A DNA stretch of 64,000 bases from Pelecanus crispus (lineage: Eukaryota; Chordata; Aves; Pelecaniformes; Pelecanidae), in NCBI RefSeq assembly GCF_030463565.1, contig NC_134643.1, forward strand, positions 168,476,491-168,540,490, written 5' to 3'. A program made the position numbers and the translations under genes. This document shows, one piece after another, positions 1-12,772 of this stretch. The notes under the pieces are model-generated. The model was not told where the DNA came from. It ran no database searches and worked only from the letters and a program-made list of their open reading frames with translations. Position 1 is the stretch's first letter; every line of letters starts with the position of its first letter.

Positions 1-3000
1 CCCATTCTTTGCTGCAAAAAAGGAACAGCAGGTCTACCAGTTCCCCTGTTTCTTGAATAGTTGGAATAGGAGCAGAGCTTTTACCTTCCTCGGGAGACAG
101 TCTTAAATCTTTTGATTACCTCAGGGTTCAGATGGAGCAAAACCAACACATTTGCTAAGATGTTTCACCTGACCTGTATTTGGAAGCTCAGGCTTGGGAT
201 TCATGTAGACGATGTCTACTCTAAAGTCTTTATCTCAAGCTTTCCATGCAGTCTCAAATGGATGCAGTGCTTTAAACTGACAGGCACAACTACTACTTTC
301 TATTTAAAATGCAAACAAAACAATGCCTTTAAAAAGCCCAGTTCTTCTTTAAAACTCCGTTACGGTGATTTTGTTGAAACAGTTCTAATGGACCCAATCA
401 GGCGTGCTACAAATATGCCACAGATTGGGCCTGTGGAGGATAATGTAATAGTACTTAAGAAGTTTATTGCATCTCACAAAGTGACCTGCAGTCACTCATG
501 AGGATATGTACTAAGATCCTAATCCTACAAGAGCAAATTGATTTTTTTTTTTTTTGCAATTGCTTTACAGTGAAATCAAGTGGATTGCCTTAATGTGCAA
601 GTATCATCGATCATCATTGTTTATGTTTGCAAAGCCCACAGACTTAGTCATGCAGATACTTACATTACATCATCTAAATTAATGTAGGGCCCAGGCCCCT
701 ACATACCTCTGCCAGTCTCAAATCCAGCACTAGTACAGCGCTCCTGGGAACGCCTCCAAGGCCAAGGTCCTGTACAACCATATGCAACAGGAAGAGTTAA
801 GCTTATTATGAACATATTAATGCCACAAGCAATAGCAGATAAAAGAGAAAACAAAATTATCCAGTTCATGAAGCAGAGCTGAGTGATGACCTCATGCTGC
901 TCACCAGCTAGTTGGTGTGTGTTAGCTGCTGCCATTAGGCTGATGTCACTTCTAATGCAACAACTACATCGCATTCTCAGGTCTTGTGTTTGCATGGACT
1001 TCTTTGGCCAGTAGCAAGTGGCTCAGCATAGGCACTGCAGCAGGCACCAGAACTGTCCAAAGCTGGTACACAGAAACACGTGAGAGAGAAAAGTCAAACA
1101 TTCCCCATACTTCATGGTCTTTGCTGTCTCTTCCTAATCACCTCTAACCAGCCTGCATCTGAGAGGCCTCAAAGCTTGGCTCTGCCCTCAACTTCTCCAA
1201 AAATGGCAGTGGTAACACACTTCAGAGAGACAAGATGACCCACTCACTAGCTGTCTTGCTCCTACGTAGTTTCTGGCTAGACTGAATGCACAAGAAGGAA
1301 ACACCATACTCTGTGTCACCTAGATAGACTAAATTGTGTCCCTGGTAGTGCTTAGTTTACTAGTACAGAAGTGGGGTTGCTCTGTCAAAGGCATCCCCAG
1401 CAGAACAGCATTAGCAAACAAGGCTTTAAGTGTTGGCTGGATGTCCTGCCACTCCTCTGTAGAGATGCAGCCACCCCAGCAGTCTAGCTTGCTTGCTCTG
1501 GGGGAGGGAAAAATACTTTCCAGGACTCTTAGAAATGCACGCAGCCTGCCAGAGCTGGCAATGTGGAAAGGCACCATCTCTGACAGAAAACAAACTTTGC
1601 TCTCCCATGTCTGAGAAAAAAATCTTTGTGCGTTTGTCCTGGAAGAGCACCAGAGCCTGGTTTTGGCAGGAGGCTGTGCCTGCAACACACTGTGAACTCC
1701 TTCTGCAACGAGGGTGAAAAACAGGAACAGGCCTTGAGGCGCTGCAGGGAGTTTAGATATCTTCTTTTATCCTTTGGGCTTTCTCATTAGATAGTTGTGT
1801 GTTGTTCTAACCACATTAGCTGGCTGAGTCGCCTGGGCTAAGCTGGCTGGAACTAAAAGCTATAGGCAAAAAGCACATTTAATTCTGGAGTCTTCCCTGA
1901 AAGGTATAGCCAGGAAAGTTTCATCTGATGTTACAGAGTCTTTCAGACCCCTACAGTCAAGGCTCACTATCCAATGCCAAATTTCTGAGTTTTCTATGTG
2001 GTCTGAGAGAGACAGTCCCCATGTTACACTGCCTTGGGAGGCTCACAGGGAGCACGGGATTGCCATTCTTTGGGGGCCAGTTGTAAGGGTCTACATATGC
2101 CCATGGGCTTTGTGAGCAGGATGAAAATGATCTATCCTGTATGTCAGCAATGGTAACTGGCTTTTGCTGGGTTGCAAACATGTTGCAGATGGGCCTTTCT
2201 GCCCAAAGTACTCCCTTCTCCTGGCTTCGCCTATGTCTCCCAAAAGGATGCACCCTCTGCCCTGCTGTAGTCTGAGGTCTTCTGAATCTGGAGCACCCAA
2301 AACAGTGGGACATCCAGGCATCCTGCCAAAAGCCAGGGATGGAGGGAAGCACATGGCTGAAAGGTCCTGCCCCACGCCAGCATTTGGGCAGGCTGGGCCT
2401 GCGGGAATGGGTTCAGGTCAGCGACCCCAGCAGGGCTGCCAGGTATACCCCAGGAAAACCCCTGGGGGACAATATGGAAAACTGCCAGCCTGGAGGGCTG
2501 GTTCTTGATTTTTACCTCCCGTTTTGCTATTAGACCCTGATGGATAAAGGCATGGGGCAGCTGGGTTACATGGTCAGCAAGTGTATATGGAACACAAGGG
2601 GAGTGTGTGGTATAGGCACCGTGTAGGAGAGGTGGGGAGCGTGGTATGGGTATGATGCTCCTCCTTTGGGCCCCATCACTGTGAGAGCTCTGCAGCATAC
2701 ACAGTGCTCTCCTAAGGAAAACTGCCTAATTGAGTAGTGTTTCCTTTTTTAAAATGGTTGTTGGAGATGTTGTTGGTGCTGCTCATCTTTCATACTATGG
2801 TTGAAGCACTTGTGCATGAAGTGTGCATTTAATGTTCAAGATGGCATAGCTAGGGAGAAACTGTTCTTTTAAAGCACATCCCCATGGATGTTGTGGTACC
2901 CATTAAAATTGGGCAGTTGATAATAAAGTTCTACATGAGGGCATAGCAGGGATAAGTGACTTCTTATTTCTTTGTAATTTTCAAAAAAATACATTCATGT

Positions 3001-6000
3001 TTAAATATTTAAATTCTTTTTTTTTTTGTCTGCTGTGATCTTTCACGTCAGATCTATTTCTGGGCGGGAGGGGAGACCAACTGGATGGAGACAGTTGTGT
3101 GTAGCTCTTTAGGGAAGCGGCTGTGTCTATGTCTGTGTAAGAACATGTGCAGTGCATGCTTTCAATCTTGATTGCATCCTCTGACTAATATAGAAATGCA
3201 TCTATGTAATCAGAAAAATCTGCTTATAATAAAAATGAAAAGGTTAATTATTCCAATGCCTGTGCAGATGTTATTGATAATGCCTATTATGTGAAAGAAC
3301 ATGAACAAAGCAGACCTCTGACTTTCAAAGAGACAAAAGAAAGGAAAAACCCCAATACTGTGCTGAATTCTAAAAAGAGAAACCCTTAACGGAAAGGAAA
3401 ATAGAAAGTTTGAGAGTGCAGAGTAAAAAAGCAAGTACTAAAAGCTATGCAAAAAATCTTGTCACTACCACATTCATTAGAAAAATCCTGTTCTGAGTAC
3501 CCTTTGTAAAATATCAAAGTATTCTATCCCAGCAACAAATAAGAAACATAAATGAAATCGGGAGGGTTGAATTACATTATATATTGCTTCAGTTAAGTCT
3601 TCAGTTACTTGCATCCTCAGCCTATAAATGTACTGATTCTAGAAGATAAAAATGCTCTTTCATAGGATCAGAAGAGTAGAAACCTTTAAACCAGATACTG
3701 CCTCAATCCAGTAATAAATATAACATTCTTGGTTTGAAAAGCCATCCTCCTGTTCGACATTTTACCTTCTGTTTTCTCCATGGTTGCTCAGAGTCCATTT
3801 GTTTTGCCTGTGGTCCTACTTAGGGCAGCAATTCGCAGAAGGTTTCATGCAAGAAGAGGCATGAGCCTGGCAAGACCTAGCGGCCCCCAGAGCTGAGGGG
3901 CAGGACCGCTGTGTTATAGACCCAGCAGGGTAAATCAGGGATATCTACCATGCGCCATCCAATTTTAATTCAGAAAAAACACATGCCCCATGTACCACAA
4001 CTTTTAGAAACGTTGGTTTGGAGTCAGTTTAAAAAGAATGCGTGAACCTGCAGCCCTAGAGGAGCCAGAAATGATGCCTGCTGGTCATGGAAAGGGGATG
4101 TTGATAAAAAGCCAACTAGTGATAAATTTAAATGTGGGCCCAGAGAAATGAAATGCAGTAAGAGATTGCTTCAGGCCTAATAAAACCTAAATTAAAAGTT
4201 TTGGGTCTAACAAATTCTAAACTTGATTTTTTTAGGGGGGATAGGTAGAGGAGCACTATCTCTACTGCTGAGTCAGCGTGAAAAGAAATACAGGGAAGGG
4301 GATACGCAGGGATTAAGATATGCCAAATAGAAATAGAAAAAAAAAATCTGAAGGTTCCTCGGATCATAGTTTTCTTGAAATATATTGCAAAATGTTCAGT
4401 AGTCTTTTATGGAAAAAATTAATTCTGGCAAGACAATTTGTTCTGGATTCACTGAATTGTGTCAAAAAAATACAAACTGAGAATAACAGCAAAAGAAAAG
4501 AAAAATACTAATTTTTATGTTAAATAAAATCTTTTGACTCTTCTATTTGAAATTACTTGTTCAGGCTGGAATTTCTCTTAAGATTAAAAATGTAAAGTGC
4601 CCAGATTCACAGGCTGCATAAAAAGCTTTCTTCAACCTGAAACTAACCTTTTCTGTGAAATTACCATCAAATAATAAAATAAAAGTATCATTCACATAGG
4701 TTCATCCATCCATCTAACTACCAGAGGGGTACCTTTTTTCCACTTCCCTTACTGCTTTGACTCTCCATCTTCTGTCATTTATTGTTATTTAATTTGCTGC
4801 CATTCATCCAAGCCAGGGCTGAACTGTGCTAGTTAGGTAATTTAGGTTTTTGCTAATTAGGTAGCAAAACCTTTAAATTGACTGTTTCACTAAAGAAACC
4901 TTTTAGATTAGAGACATAAATAAAAAGGGTTTAATCGAATATTTATCACAGTGCAGTCAACCAGAAAAAAAATGGTTGCCATGGCAGCTAAAATTTCCCT
5001 ATATGAGTGCTGGGAGCTATGATAGTTCACTGGTCAAGCCACAAACTTGGGAGCTCCTGCTACTACAGATTTCTTCTTTGGCCGCAGGAATGTAGGGTAG
5101 GTCTCTTTGCTTTCTTCTCTACTTGTTCAGCTGCGACCAAATTTAGGTGTGGGATGTTTACGTTGCAATCTGCTAAAGAACATGCACTTTTCTGCCTTCT
5201 GTATTGGTCCCTTGTTGTCATTTGTACAAATTATGTCCACCCTAAACACACTTTGCAAATGATGCTTTTAGCACCATGTCCCACTAGGGAGATAAGGATG
5301 TGCTTAGCCTAAGCATATTGCTTCATGACCTGTAACAGTTCTCAGCTTGAAATAAAACTCTAAACCAGTTTACTGGCTACTGGAAAGCAGCATTAGCAGA
5401 AACTAAAATGCAGGCTTGTATCAGTTAGGCATTTATGGAATTAGGCCATATTATATTACTATTGTGTCGATGTGTGATTTTTTTTTTTTTTTTTTTTTTA
5501 TTTGTGGCAAAGACGACAAGACCTGTGTTTCCATGTTGCTTTTCTAACATTGTCACACCTTTAGAGAAACATACACTGTCTGAAAGGTCACCTAGTTCAC
5601 ACAGAAGTGACAACATGTGGCACTTCGCACCTGATCTGGACTCCCAGCATGAATAAGTAAGAGCTGGAGGGATGCTGAGTGATGTATTTCATATGGACCC
5701 ACCTGAGGCGTTATGCAAAGAATGGGAGCAGGCTTTGGAGCCTACTGGGTGCTCAGTAGGATACTAATTTTGTTTTCATTTCCAAAAGTCCTATTTACTC
5801 CTATTTACCTATTTGGGTGCTCTCACTCTAATTTCTGTGCAGATATGTCCAACAAAACAGGTGGGTGTACTGAGTCACTCCTGCTGAATAGACTCTGCAG
5901 GAGGAAGTGGAGAGCACTTACCCAGTTCACCCACTCACAAATGTTCCAATGCAGAAATTACTAATGCCATGGGTGTCTTATTCTGGGTGGGCCTTCTTCC

Positions 6001-7307
6001 TTCAAAGAATGGCCTTCCTATAAGGAAATATCATTCTTACAAAATTACTAAAGGAAAATCTCTTTAAAAATCTGGCAGGTTAAATGACTCATTTGAAGGG
6101 TCATTATTTAATGTGTAGAACAAAAGCTGGCAAGATTATTCTTTTTCTGTGGTAATGTAGCTCCTGAGAGTCCTGCTCCCGAAGTAGAAGCACTATACCA
6201 GTACTGGACAATTAGGGAATGAAAAGGATAGTCAATCCCCAAGGAGCTCAGCATCAAAGTATGAAGACAGTGATTTATCCAATCCTCTTCAAAAGTCTAC
6301 ATTATAAAGGTTACCTGGTAGGAAAATGACAGAGTTCACTGAGGTTGTTTACACTCCATTTTCCTCTGTTCTTGAGAAGAGAGGGAAGGAAGAGCCATCA
6401 GCACAGGTGCCATGTTGGAGGGGGGATTAAAAAAGATTCCATCTACATTGTTAGCAGCATGGCAGGTTTGTGGAAAACTAATTCAGTTAGAGCTTCCTGT
6501 TGGGAAAGGATAATCATGGTGCTGCCTGCACTTAGGAGGTGGGAAGCTTTTGTGTTTCCTTGTAGTTCCTTCCAGAGAGAGGGGTGGTACTTTTGTGCAA
6601 CCCTCTGATGGCTGGTCATCTCTTTTGAAGATGATCTGGAGAAGAAAGGAGCACACATGGTGGCACTTTCTGTGTCAAGAGGGAAGATGGTATAACACTT
6701 TGCTGCTGTGGAGTGTGTTTTGAAGGGTATGAAATGCATTTAGTTACATGAACAGAACTACAGCTACGACTACTGATATAGCCTAAAGCTATCCCATGCA
6801 CAGTGATGAGTGTATAAATATACACACAGATTTATCTCACCTGTTCCTGCCTGCCTCTGGTCACAACTGAGGGGATTTGTAAAAGAGTTTCCTCTCTGTC
6901 CGTTTGGTCTTGAATTTCAGTTGTTGTTGGGACTTGATGCATATACTTGGCTTGTTGGACAAGGCAGCTATTCCACACTTCAGCATCTGCTGGTCATCTT
7001 AGTACCTGACACAACCATCCTCCTTCCCTGTTCCCCTTTCATGATTAACCTCACCTCTCTCTCTTTTTTTTTTTTTTTTAATCATGCTCTGTCTTCTATC
7101 CTTCCACCTCATTTTTCTTGCTTCTCTCTCTGGCACCGGTTTGGACCCACATCCTCCCCAAGTCTTGCAGAATACTTGCCCCCAGCCCTTCTTCTGTTCT
7201 TATTCTCTGTCGTTCACCTAGCAGTCCTTACTGCCACAGCTGTTGGTCTTATGTTGACATTTCTAACTTCATGGTTACTTCTTGTCTTTGTGCTGTGCCT
7301 GAAACTA
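1..7307. other. Intergenic DNA, no gene recognised
   Basis: AT-rich noncoding sequence upstream of ABCC4. Open frames are short, lack start or splice context and show no recognisable protein family. It contains homopolymer tracts (T14 at 542-555, T22 at 5478-5499, a pyrimidine tract near 7058-7079) but no clear transposon. In mammals the neighbour on this side is CLDN10; I see no claudin exon here. Confidence 0.6.
5478..5499. repeat. T22 homopolymer
   Basis: Uninterrupted run of 22 T. No target-site duplication or SINE body is evident next to it, so it is best called a simple repeat. Confidence 0.85.
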
Positions 7308-8486
7308 TGTGGTGGGTTGAACCCTGTCTGGATACCAGGTGCCCACCAAAGCCACTCTATCACTCCCCTTCTCAACTGGACAGGGAAGAGAAAAAAAAAA
7401 AAACAACAAAAAGCTCGGGCGTCGAGATAAGGAGAGGGAGAGATCACTCAGCAGTTAATGTCATGGGCAAAACAGACTTGACTTGGGGAAATCAGTTTAA
7501 TTTATTACCAGTCAAATCAGAGTAGGGTAATGAGAAATAAAACCAAATCTTAAAACTCCTTCCCACCACCCTTCCTTTCTTCCCAGGCTCAGCTTCACTC
7601 CTGATTTTCTCTACCTCCTCCCCCCAAGCAGCACAGGGGGTTGGGGAATGGGGGTTGCGGTCAGTTCATCACACGTTGTCTCTGCTGCTCCTTCCTCCTC
7701 AGGGGAGGACTCCTCACACTCTTCCCCTTCTCCAGCCTGGGGTCCCTCTCACGGGAGACAGTCCTCCATGAACTTCTCCAACGTGGGTCCTTCCCATAGG
7801 CTACAGTTCTTCATGAACTGCTCCAGTATGGGTCCCTTCCACGGGGTGCAGTGCTTCAGGAACAGACTGCTCCAGTGTGGGTCCCCCACGGGGTCACAAG
7901 TCCTGCCAGCAAACCTGCTCCAGCATGGGCTCCTCTCTCTCCACAGGGCCACAGCTCCTGCCAGGAGCCTGCTCCAGCATGGGCTTCCCACGGAGTCGCA
8001 GCCTCCTTCGGGCACATCCCCCTGCTCGGGTGTGGGGTCCTCCCCGGGCTGCAGGTGAATATCTGCTCCACCATGGACCTCCATGGGCTGCAGGGGCACA
8101 GCTGCCTCACCATGGGCTTCACCACGGGCTGCAGGGGAATCTCTGCTGTGGTGCCTGGAGCACCTCCTCCCTGTCCTTCTTCACTGACCTCCTTGGGGTC
8201 TGCAGAGTTGTTCCTCTCCCATATTCTCATTCCTCAGTCCAGCTGCAGTTTGTGTCCCGGTGGGTTTTTTTTTTTGGTTTGGTTTTTTTTTTTCTCTTCT
8301 TAAATATGTTATCACAGAGGCGCTACCACTGTCACTGATTGGCTTGGCCTTGGCCAGCAGCGGATCTGTCTTGGAGCCGGCTGGCATTGGCTCTATCGGA
8401 CATAGGGGAAGCTTCTAGCAGCTTCTCACAGAAGCCACCCCTGTAGCACTCCCACTACCAAAACCTTGCCACGCAAACCCAATACA
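7308..8486 (-). mobile_element. Endogenous retrovirus solo LTR, minus strand
   Basis: The 1,179-bp block starts TGTGGTGGG and ends CCCAATACA, so its ends form imperfect inverted repeats of the TG...CA type. Flanks are AACTA on the left and GACTA on the right, a near-perfect target-site duplication (ACTA exact). On the minus strand it shows two CCAAT boxes (8386-8390 and 8338-8342), a TATA-like ATATTTAA (8300-8307) and an AATAAA signal (7501-7506), in promoter-to-polyadenylation order. I recognise it as an abundant avian LTR type but cannot name the family. No gag, pol or env remains beside it. A degenerate array of a roughly 50-bp motif fills the middle. Confidence 0.82.
7776..8000 (-). repeat. 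Degenerate ~45-54-bp internal repeats within the LTR
   Basis: A motif close to CTCCAGYRTGGG recurs at 7776, 7821, 7870, 7918 and 7972, with spacings of 45, 49, 48 and 54 bases. The copies lie in the transcribed part of the minus-strand LTR. Several frames through the array stay open for over 110 codons, which the repeat structure itself probably explains. Confidence 0.75.
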
Positions 8487-11479
8487 GACTACCACTCCTC
8501 TTCTGAAAACATCCACAGCCTTTTTATATCTTTTTGGCACAGGGTGTAAAGGTTGAAAGGCCATCAGAATGAATATGCAGGCAGAGGATTTAATCAGAGA
8601 AATAAGAATTGTTTGGCAAGGATGAGGGCGCTAACAAAGAAAAGAATTAAAATGTAGTGAATGCAAACATGGCCACAGAATTCCCAGGAATGCTCTGCAG
8701 ATTAAGAGCAAGAGCAGAAGGTGCATATGCATCAGTTTACATATGGCCAGTTCAAGTCATGGCATGCGAGTGCTCCCACATGTCTCACCAACACTAACCT
8801 TTTGCATATTAGCAAACATGAGTACTTCTTTCTCTTATCTCCCATAGAATAGGAGACTGTGACTTAGTTTGGGGTGACGCATTTGAAACCATGGTATTCT
8901 TCTTTTTTACATTTACCCATCTGCCTGTTCCATCTGGACTACGTCCACTCCACGCACTTGGACGTGAAACCGTCAGTGCATAGGAAATACCCTGAAGTGC
9001 AGAATACAAGGTGCACATCCCCAAGGTAACGCAGAGTACTACAAACATATATCTCTGCTTTGCCTTCCATAAACTATTGTCAAATGCAAGATCTCAGTTC
9101 TTGCCCTCCACGTGCACTGTTGCTTGTTCTCAGAGATCTAAACAAATGCCTAAACGACCAAGGTAAACATCTTTGCACCACAGAGGAAGTAGAACGTCCC
9201 TCTGTAAGAGCAAGCCTCCCTGTGTAGGAGACAAAATTGTCCACCTTGGTTTGTCTGAGGCTGAGAAACAAAGAGTCATGGCATGGGAGCACTAAGGAAG
9301 ACCTCACTGCCTTCTGCTCTAACAGCAATGTGTATTGCTTCAATCTTCTTTTCTCTAACCTAAACACAGCTGTGGGCATATTAGCCTGAAGCTGCACTAA
9401 ATCAAAACAGATTGAGAGCAAGAATAAACAACACTTGCCATGTGTTAGTCATGGTACTTAACATGTTGCTAGAAGATACCTAGATGCAACAGTGGTTAAG
9501 ATGTTGTCAGAATCTACACACAGAAAAACATTGGGTATGTAAATATCCTTGGTGACTGTGAGTCAAGATGTGTAGACTTTTGTAGTATTTCGGCTTAAAT
9601 TTATAATTTTAAAGTAAACCAAATAAATAAAGAATTTAGCACAAATACAGTACAATAATTACATTACAATCTTATAATGTAAATTCTGACTCACAAAATG
9701 CATGCGATTCAGAAAAAAGCTTCCTGTATTCTTGGTATCTAGTCCATCCTTGCTTGCAATACCCAAGATTGGTGTCAGGCTGCCAAGAAAGAATTAAGGA
9801 AGAAGAGCCTTGCCCAGTGGTGTGTGGTTAGATGAGGAGGATATGTGGGCCAAGGATACATGGACAAAAAAAATTGCCTTTTGGGAGCTCTGCATTGGCA
9901 GGTAACTGGTGGTCTGCTGAGAGCTGTGCCCAGACATGTCAGAGAAACTTCTGTTTCTTCTCCAACTCTAGGTGCTCTAGAAAAGGTGGAAACTCTGTGT
10001 GATCCAGCCAAAAAATCCAGTCCATGGACCTACATGTGCTAGACCCTGGTGAAGCAGCTGAGAGCTAAGGAAGGCCAAGTGATAACAGTGTTGACAGACT
10101 GCATTGGCCAAGGCTGACAGTAACTATGTTTGCAGTCATTTAACATTTGTTTGCGTTCTGATGATGGTAAGTGCCTATACCCAGGTCAGATATAACATAT
10201 TTTGAACATGGCTTATGTTTTTACATGTGACTAATTGGCTCCGTTCTCATCCCCTGACATATCGACGCTCTGCTGGCCTATTTCTTTTAGGACAGAATTA
10301 CTTTTTCCTCATCCCACCTGTCACTAGCTTTCCAGTAAAGTACTGAGAACCAAGTAAATCATCCTCTCCTGTCTCAGCAGAATAAGGAATAATAATTGTC
10401 AAACACTGAGCCTTTTTATCTTTTTTTTATTTTCCTGCCCTTAGCATCTTTCTAGAATGGCTGGTCATCTTCTGTGCCTGTATCTAAAGCTAACGGTGTA
10501 TGCACACACAGTTGTATTTGACTTTGCATTGTGAGGTTCTTATTAAAAGTAGAAATTAAATTCTCAGTGTGCAGCGTGAGTGTGTTCCATTTGTTATTAA
10601 ACTTACGTGAGTGTTTAATTTTGTGATGTCTGAACATTATTTAACCTAGCAGTATTGTAGGGTTTTTCCCATCTTCATCCGGGATGCTGGATGACATTAG
10701 GCTTTTGCTCAGTCCGTTGATGGCAGCAAATACTATCAAGGCATCTCAGAAAAAGTGAAAAAACAGTTATCATATTTTTTAGGTTCATTGTTATCTGAAG
10801 AAAGTGTACAGACTGAAGACCTCTGGTGGCACCATCTGCAGTTTCCATTTTGAGGTCAGAAGTAACTGTCTCGTAACAAAAGAAATTGTTTTAATTATGT
10901 CCAACATCCCACCATAGTTGGTAACCCCCAGTAAGGCAAAAACCACACTGTGCCACTCAATTTAAGCAAGCTTTTCTGTGGCTTTATGTTACAGAAGGAA
11001 TAAACTCAGATCTATGTAGTAACGTATGAATTTGTCTTCTCTCCCCTTGCTATTGCCAAAAGTAACTTTCTTAAAGTTAAGTCTGGCAATGCCAAATGAA
11101 ATACCATCAGGATCTAGATGATCTTGATGGTGAAGTTTCATTCTGCAAAGTGACTTATGTGCCTTTTCTTCTTGACCTTGTTGATTATTTCTGTTATTCC
11201 TAGAAGGAAAGGAATTCTTCTGGGAAGAAAGGAGTTTTGTTTGACCATTTGCACACTGTTTGTTTTCTGATTTTAGCATGGAAGCAGAGTGGTTTCAAGA
11301 ACAACCAGAAACATCTGGGCCATAATGGTGGACCTGCTGATTGATTTGCTGTGTGGCTTATAAATGCATGAGTGCTCACCATTGCTTTTTCCTTCTTTAC
11401 TCCTTAGGCAAGGGAAAACTTCTATGCTTCCACTTTCGATCTCTCTCCTCTCCCTCTTGCCTATTTAGGTTGTGTTGCA
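8487..11479. other. Intergenic DNA, nothing recognised
   Basis: AT-rich single-copy-looking sequence. I see no exon-like, RNA-like or clear transposon signal. Open frames are at most about 113 codons and resemble no family. Confidence 0.55.
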
Positions 11480-12203
11480 TTAAGAGGTTAAAGTAATTTG
11501 GCAGATGCACAATTCGTCGTTATAAGTCCAGTTGCGTTCAGTGTACTGAACTACCACAATTACGGATGCACAAATAACACGAGGCACCTTCCATCTAGTC
11601 GCATTCCATGAACTACCACGGCCACACTTAAAGTGTCTGGTCGCGTTCAGTGAGAACTATCACAGCTAGATTAATGAATAGTGTAGTTTATCAAGGCAAC
11701 AGATACACAGGTTCTTTTGGATTACCGGTGATAAATTCACTGTCTGCAAAGCATGTGCAAATACCAAAAGTATGAGTAACACAGCCTGGCTAAAGATGCA
11801 TTAAAAGATAAAAAGCGACTCTATATAGAGGATTCTAAGTTTCCTGGGGAGGCACTTGGTACAACCAAGTGTTCAAATCTTACCCAAATGCGTCCCGATG
11901 GGGGGGAAGAGACGCTCAGCCTGTTCATTGATCCCAGCAGTCAGAGTGGTACACGATGGTATTTTCCCTAACATTCGCTCTCTCTTAAGTTAATTTTTTA
12001 GTATTTTTTACTTTTCAGGTGGAGCTTGAGTGACTCTAGTCATACATACCTTTGTTAAGATTGGTATAAAGTTTTTTTGCTTCGTTTTTAAAGGTATAGA
12101 TGAGGAAAATTCAAAACGCAAGCTCATTGAGGGGTGGTCGCACCTTAGAGGTCAGTAGGTTTTGGGATGGAGGTGTGTTTTGGTATTATAATGATATTAT
12201 AAT
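11480..12203. mobile_element. Repeat-like block, probably ERV-derived
   Basis: This block abuts the following solo LTR. It contains three diverged copies of a motif resembling GTYGCGTTCAGTGNGAACTAYCACRG (about 11528-11562, 11594-11623 and 11635-11668), a self-complementary CTCTATATAGAG (about 11819-11830) and an 8-bp perfect stem with a 3-base loop (11853-11871). The sequence resembles avian interspersed LTR material as I remember it, but I cannot define ends, strand or family. No reading frame of useful length is present. Confidence 0.5.
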
Positions 12204-12772
12204 TGTTGCCTTTAAGTAGTAGATCTTGTTATACTAATGAAATATAGTCCTATGCCTTTAAGCAGTAGATCTTGTTCCTTGAGTAGCAGTGAAGTAATGC
12301 ATATTTTGCTACGTTGATAAAATGTAAGATGGAAGGGAGGATGGCTAAGCAGCTGGTTGCTGACCTTCAAAGATAAGGGGATGATAGAACAAATGGGCAT
12401 GCACAAAATAGGAGAAACTGGGTAAGAGGTAATTCGGGCAGGGGGAGATCGTGATCACCGACCCGATTAAGGACTGAAGCAAGTACCCCCGCCACTCCTC
12501 CTGTGCAAGCGCAGTGAATTAAAAAGACACCATGGCTTTAAAGACTATGCAAGTAAACTGTTAACCAATGAAGATGAGTGCACAAAGACAAGTTAATGAT
12601 TATGTATTAGAAAGGTGTGGAAATTGTATATTCAATGTATAAATAAGGGAATGGAATCCAAACTCGGTGTGCTTGATCTGTGGAATTCTTCCACCTTGCA
12701 CCCAGCACAGAATAAAGTAATATCTCCTTTCAAAACTATTTTTGGTTTCGGGAGCTTTATTTCCAGGTAACA
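12204..12772 (+). mobile_element. Endogenous retrovirus solo LTR, plus strand
   Basis: The 569-bp element starts TGTTGCC and ends GGTAACA with one mismatch between the inverted ends. TAAT flanks it on both sides (12200-12203 and 12773-12776), a 4-bp target-site duplication. Internal signals are in LTR order: a 22-bp direct repeat with one mismatch beginning at about 12209 and 12254 (enhancer-like), CCAAT at 12565-12569, TATAAATAA at 12638-12646 and AATAAA at 12711-12716. It lies about 6.7 kb upstream of the ABCC4 start codon and in the same orientation. A 4-bp duplication is usual for ERV1-like elements. No internal viral genes are adjacent. Confidence 0.8.

Noticed and set aside
6810..7430. 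206-codon plus-strand open frame with hydrophobic stretches
   Set aside because: It is built from a T-rich pyrimidine tract and runs into the solo LTR at 7308. No start context, splice structure or homology.
7776..8000. CRISPR-like spaced repeats
   Set aside because: The repeats are diverged, spacing is irregular, and they sit inside an avian LTR.
11853..11880. tRNA-like T-arm (GTTCAAATC after a stem)
   Set aside because: The hairpin and the GTTCAAATC motif do not combine with an acceptor stem, D-arm or anticodon arm of the right spacing.
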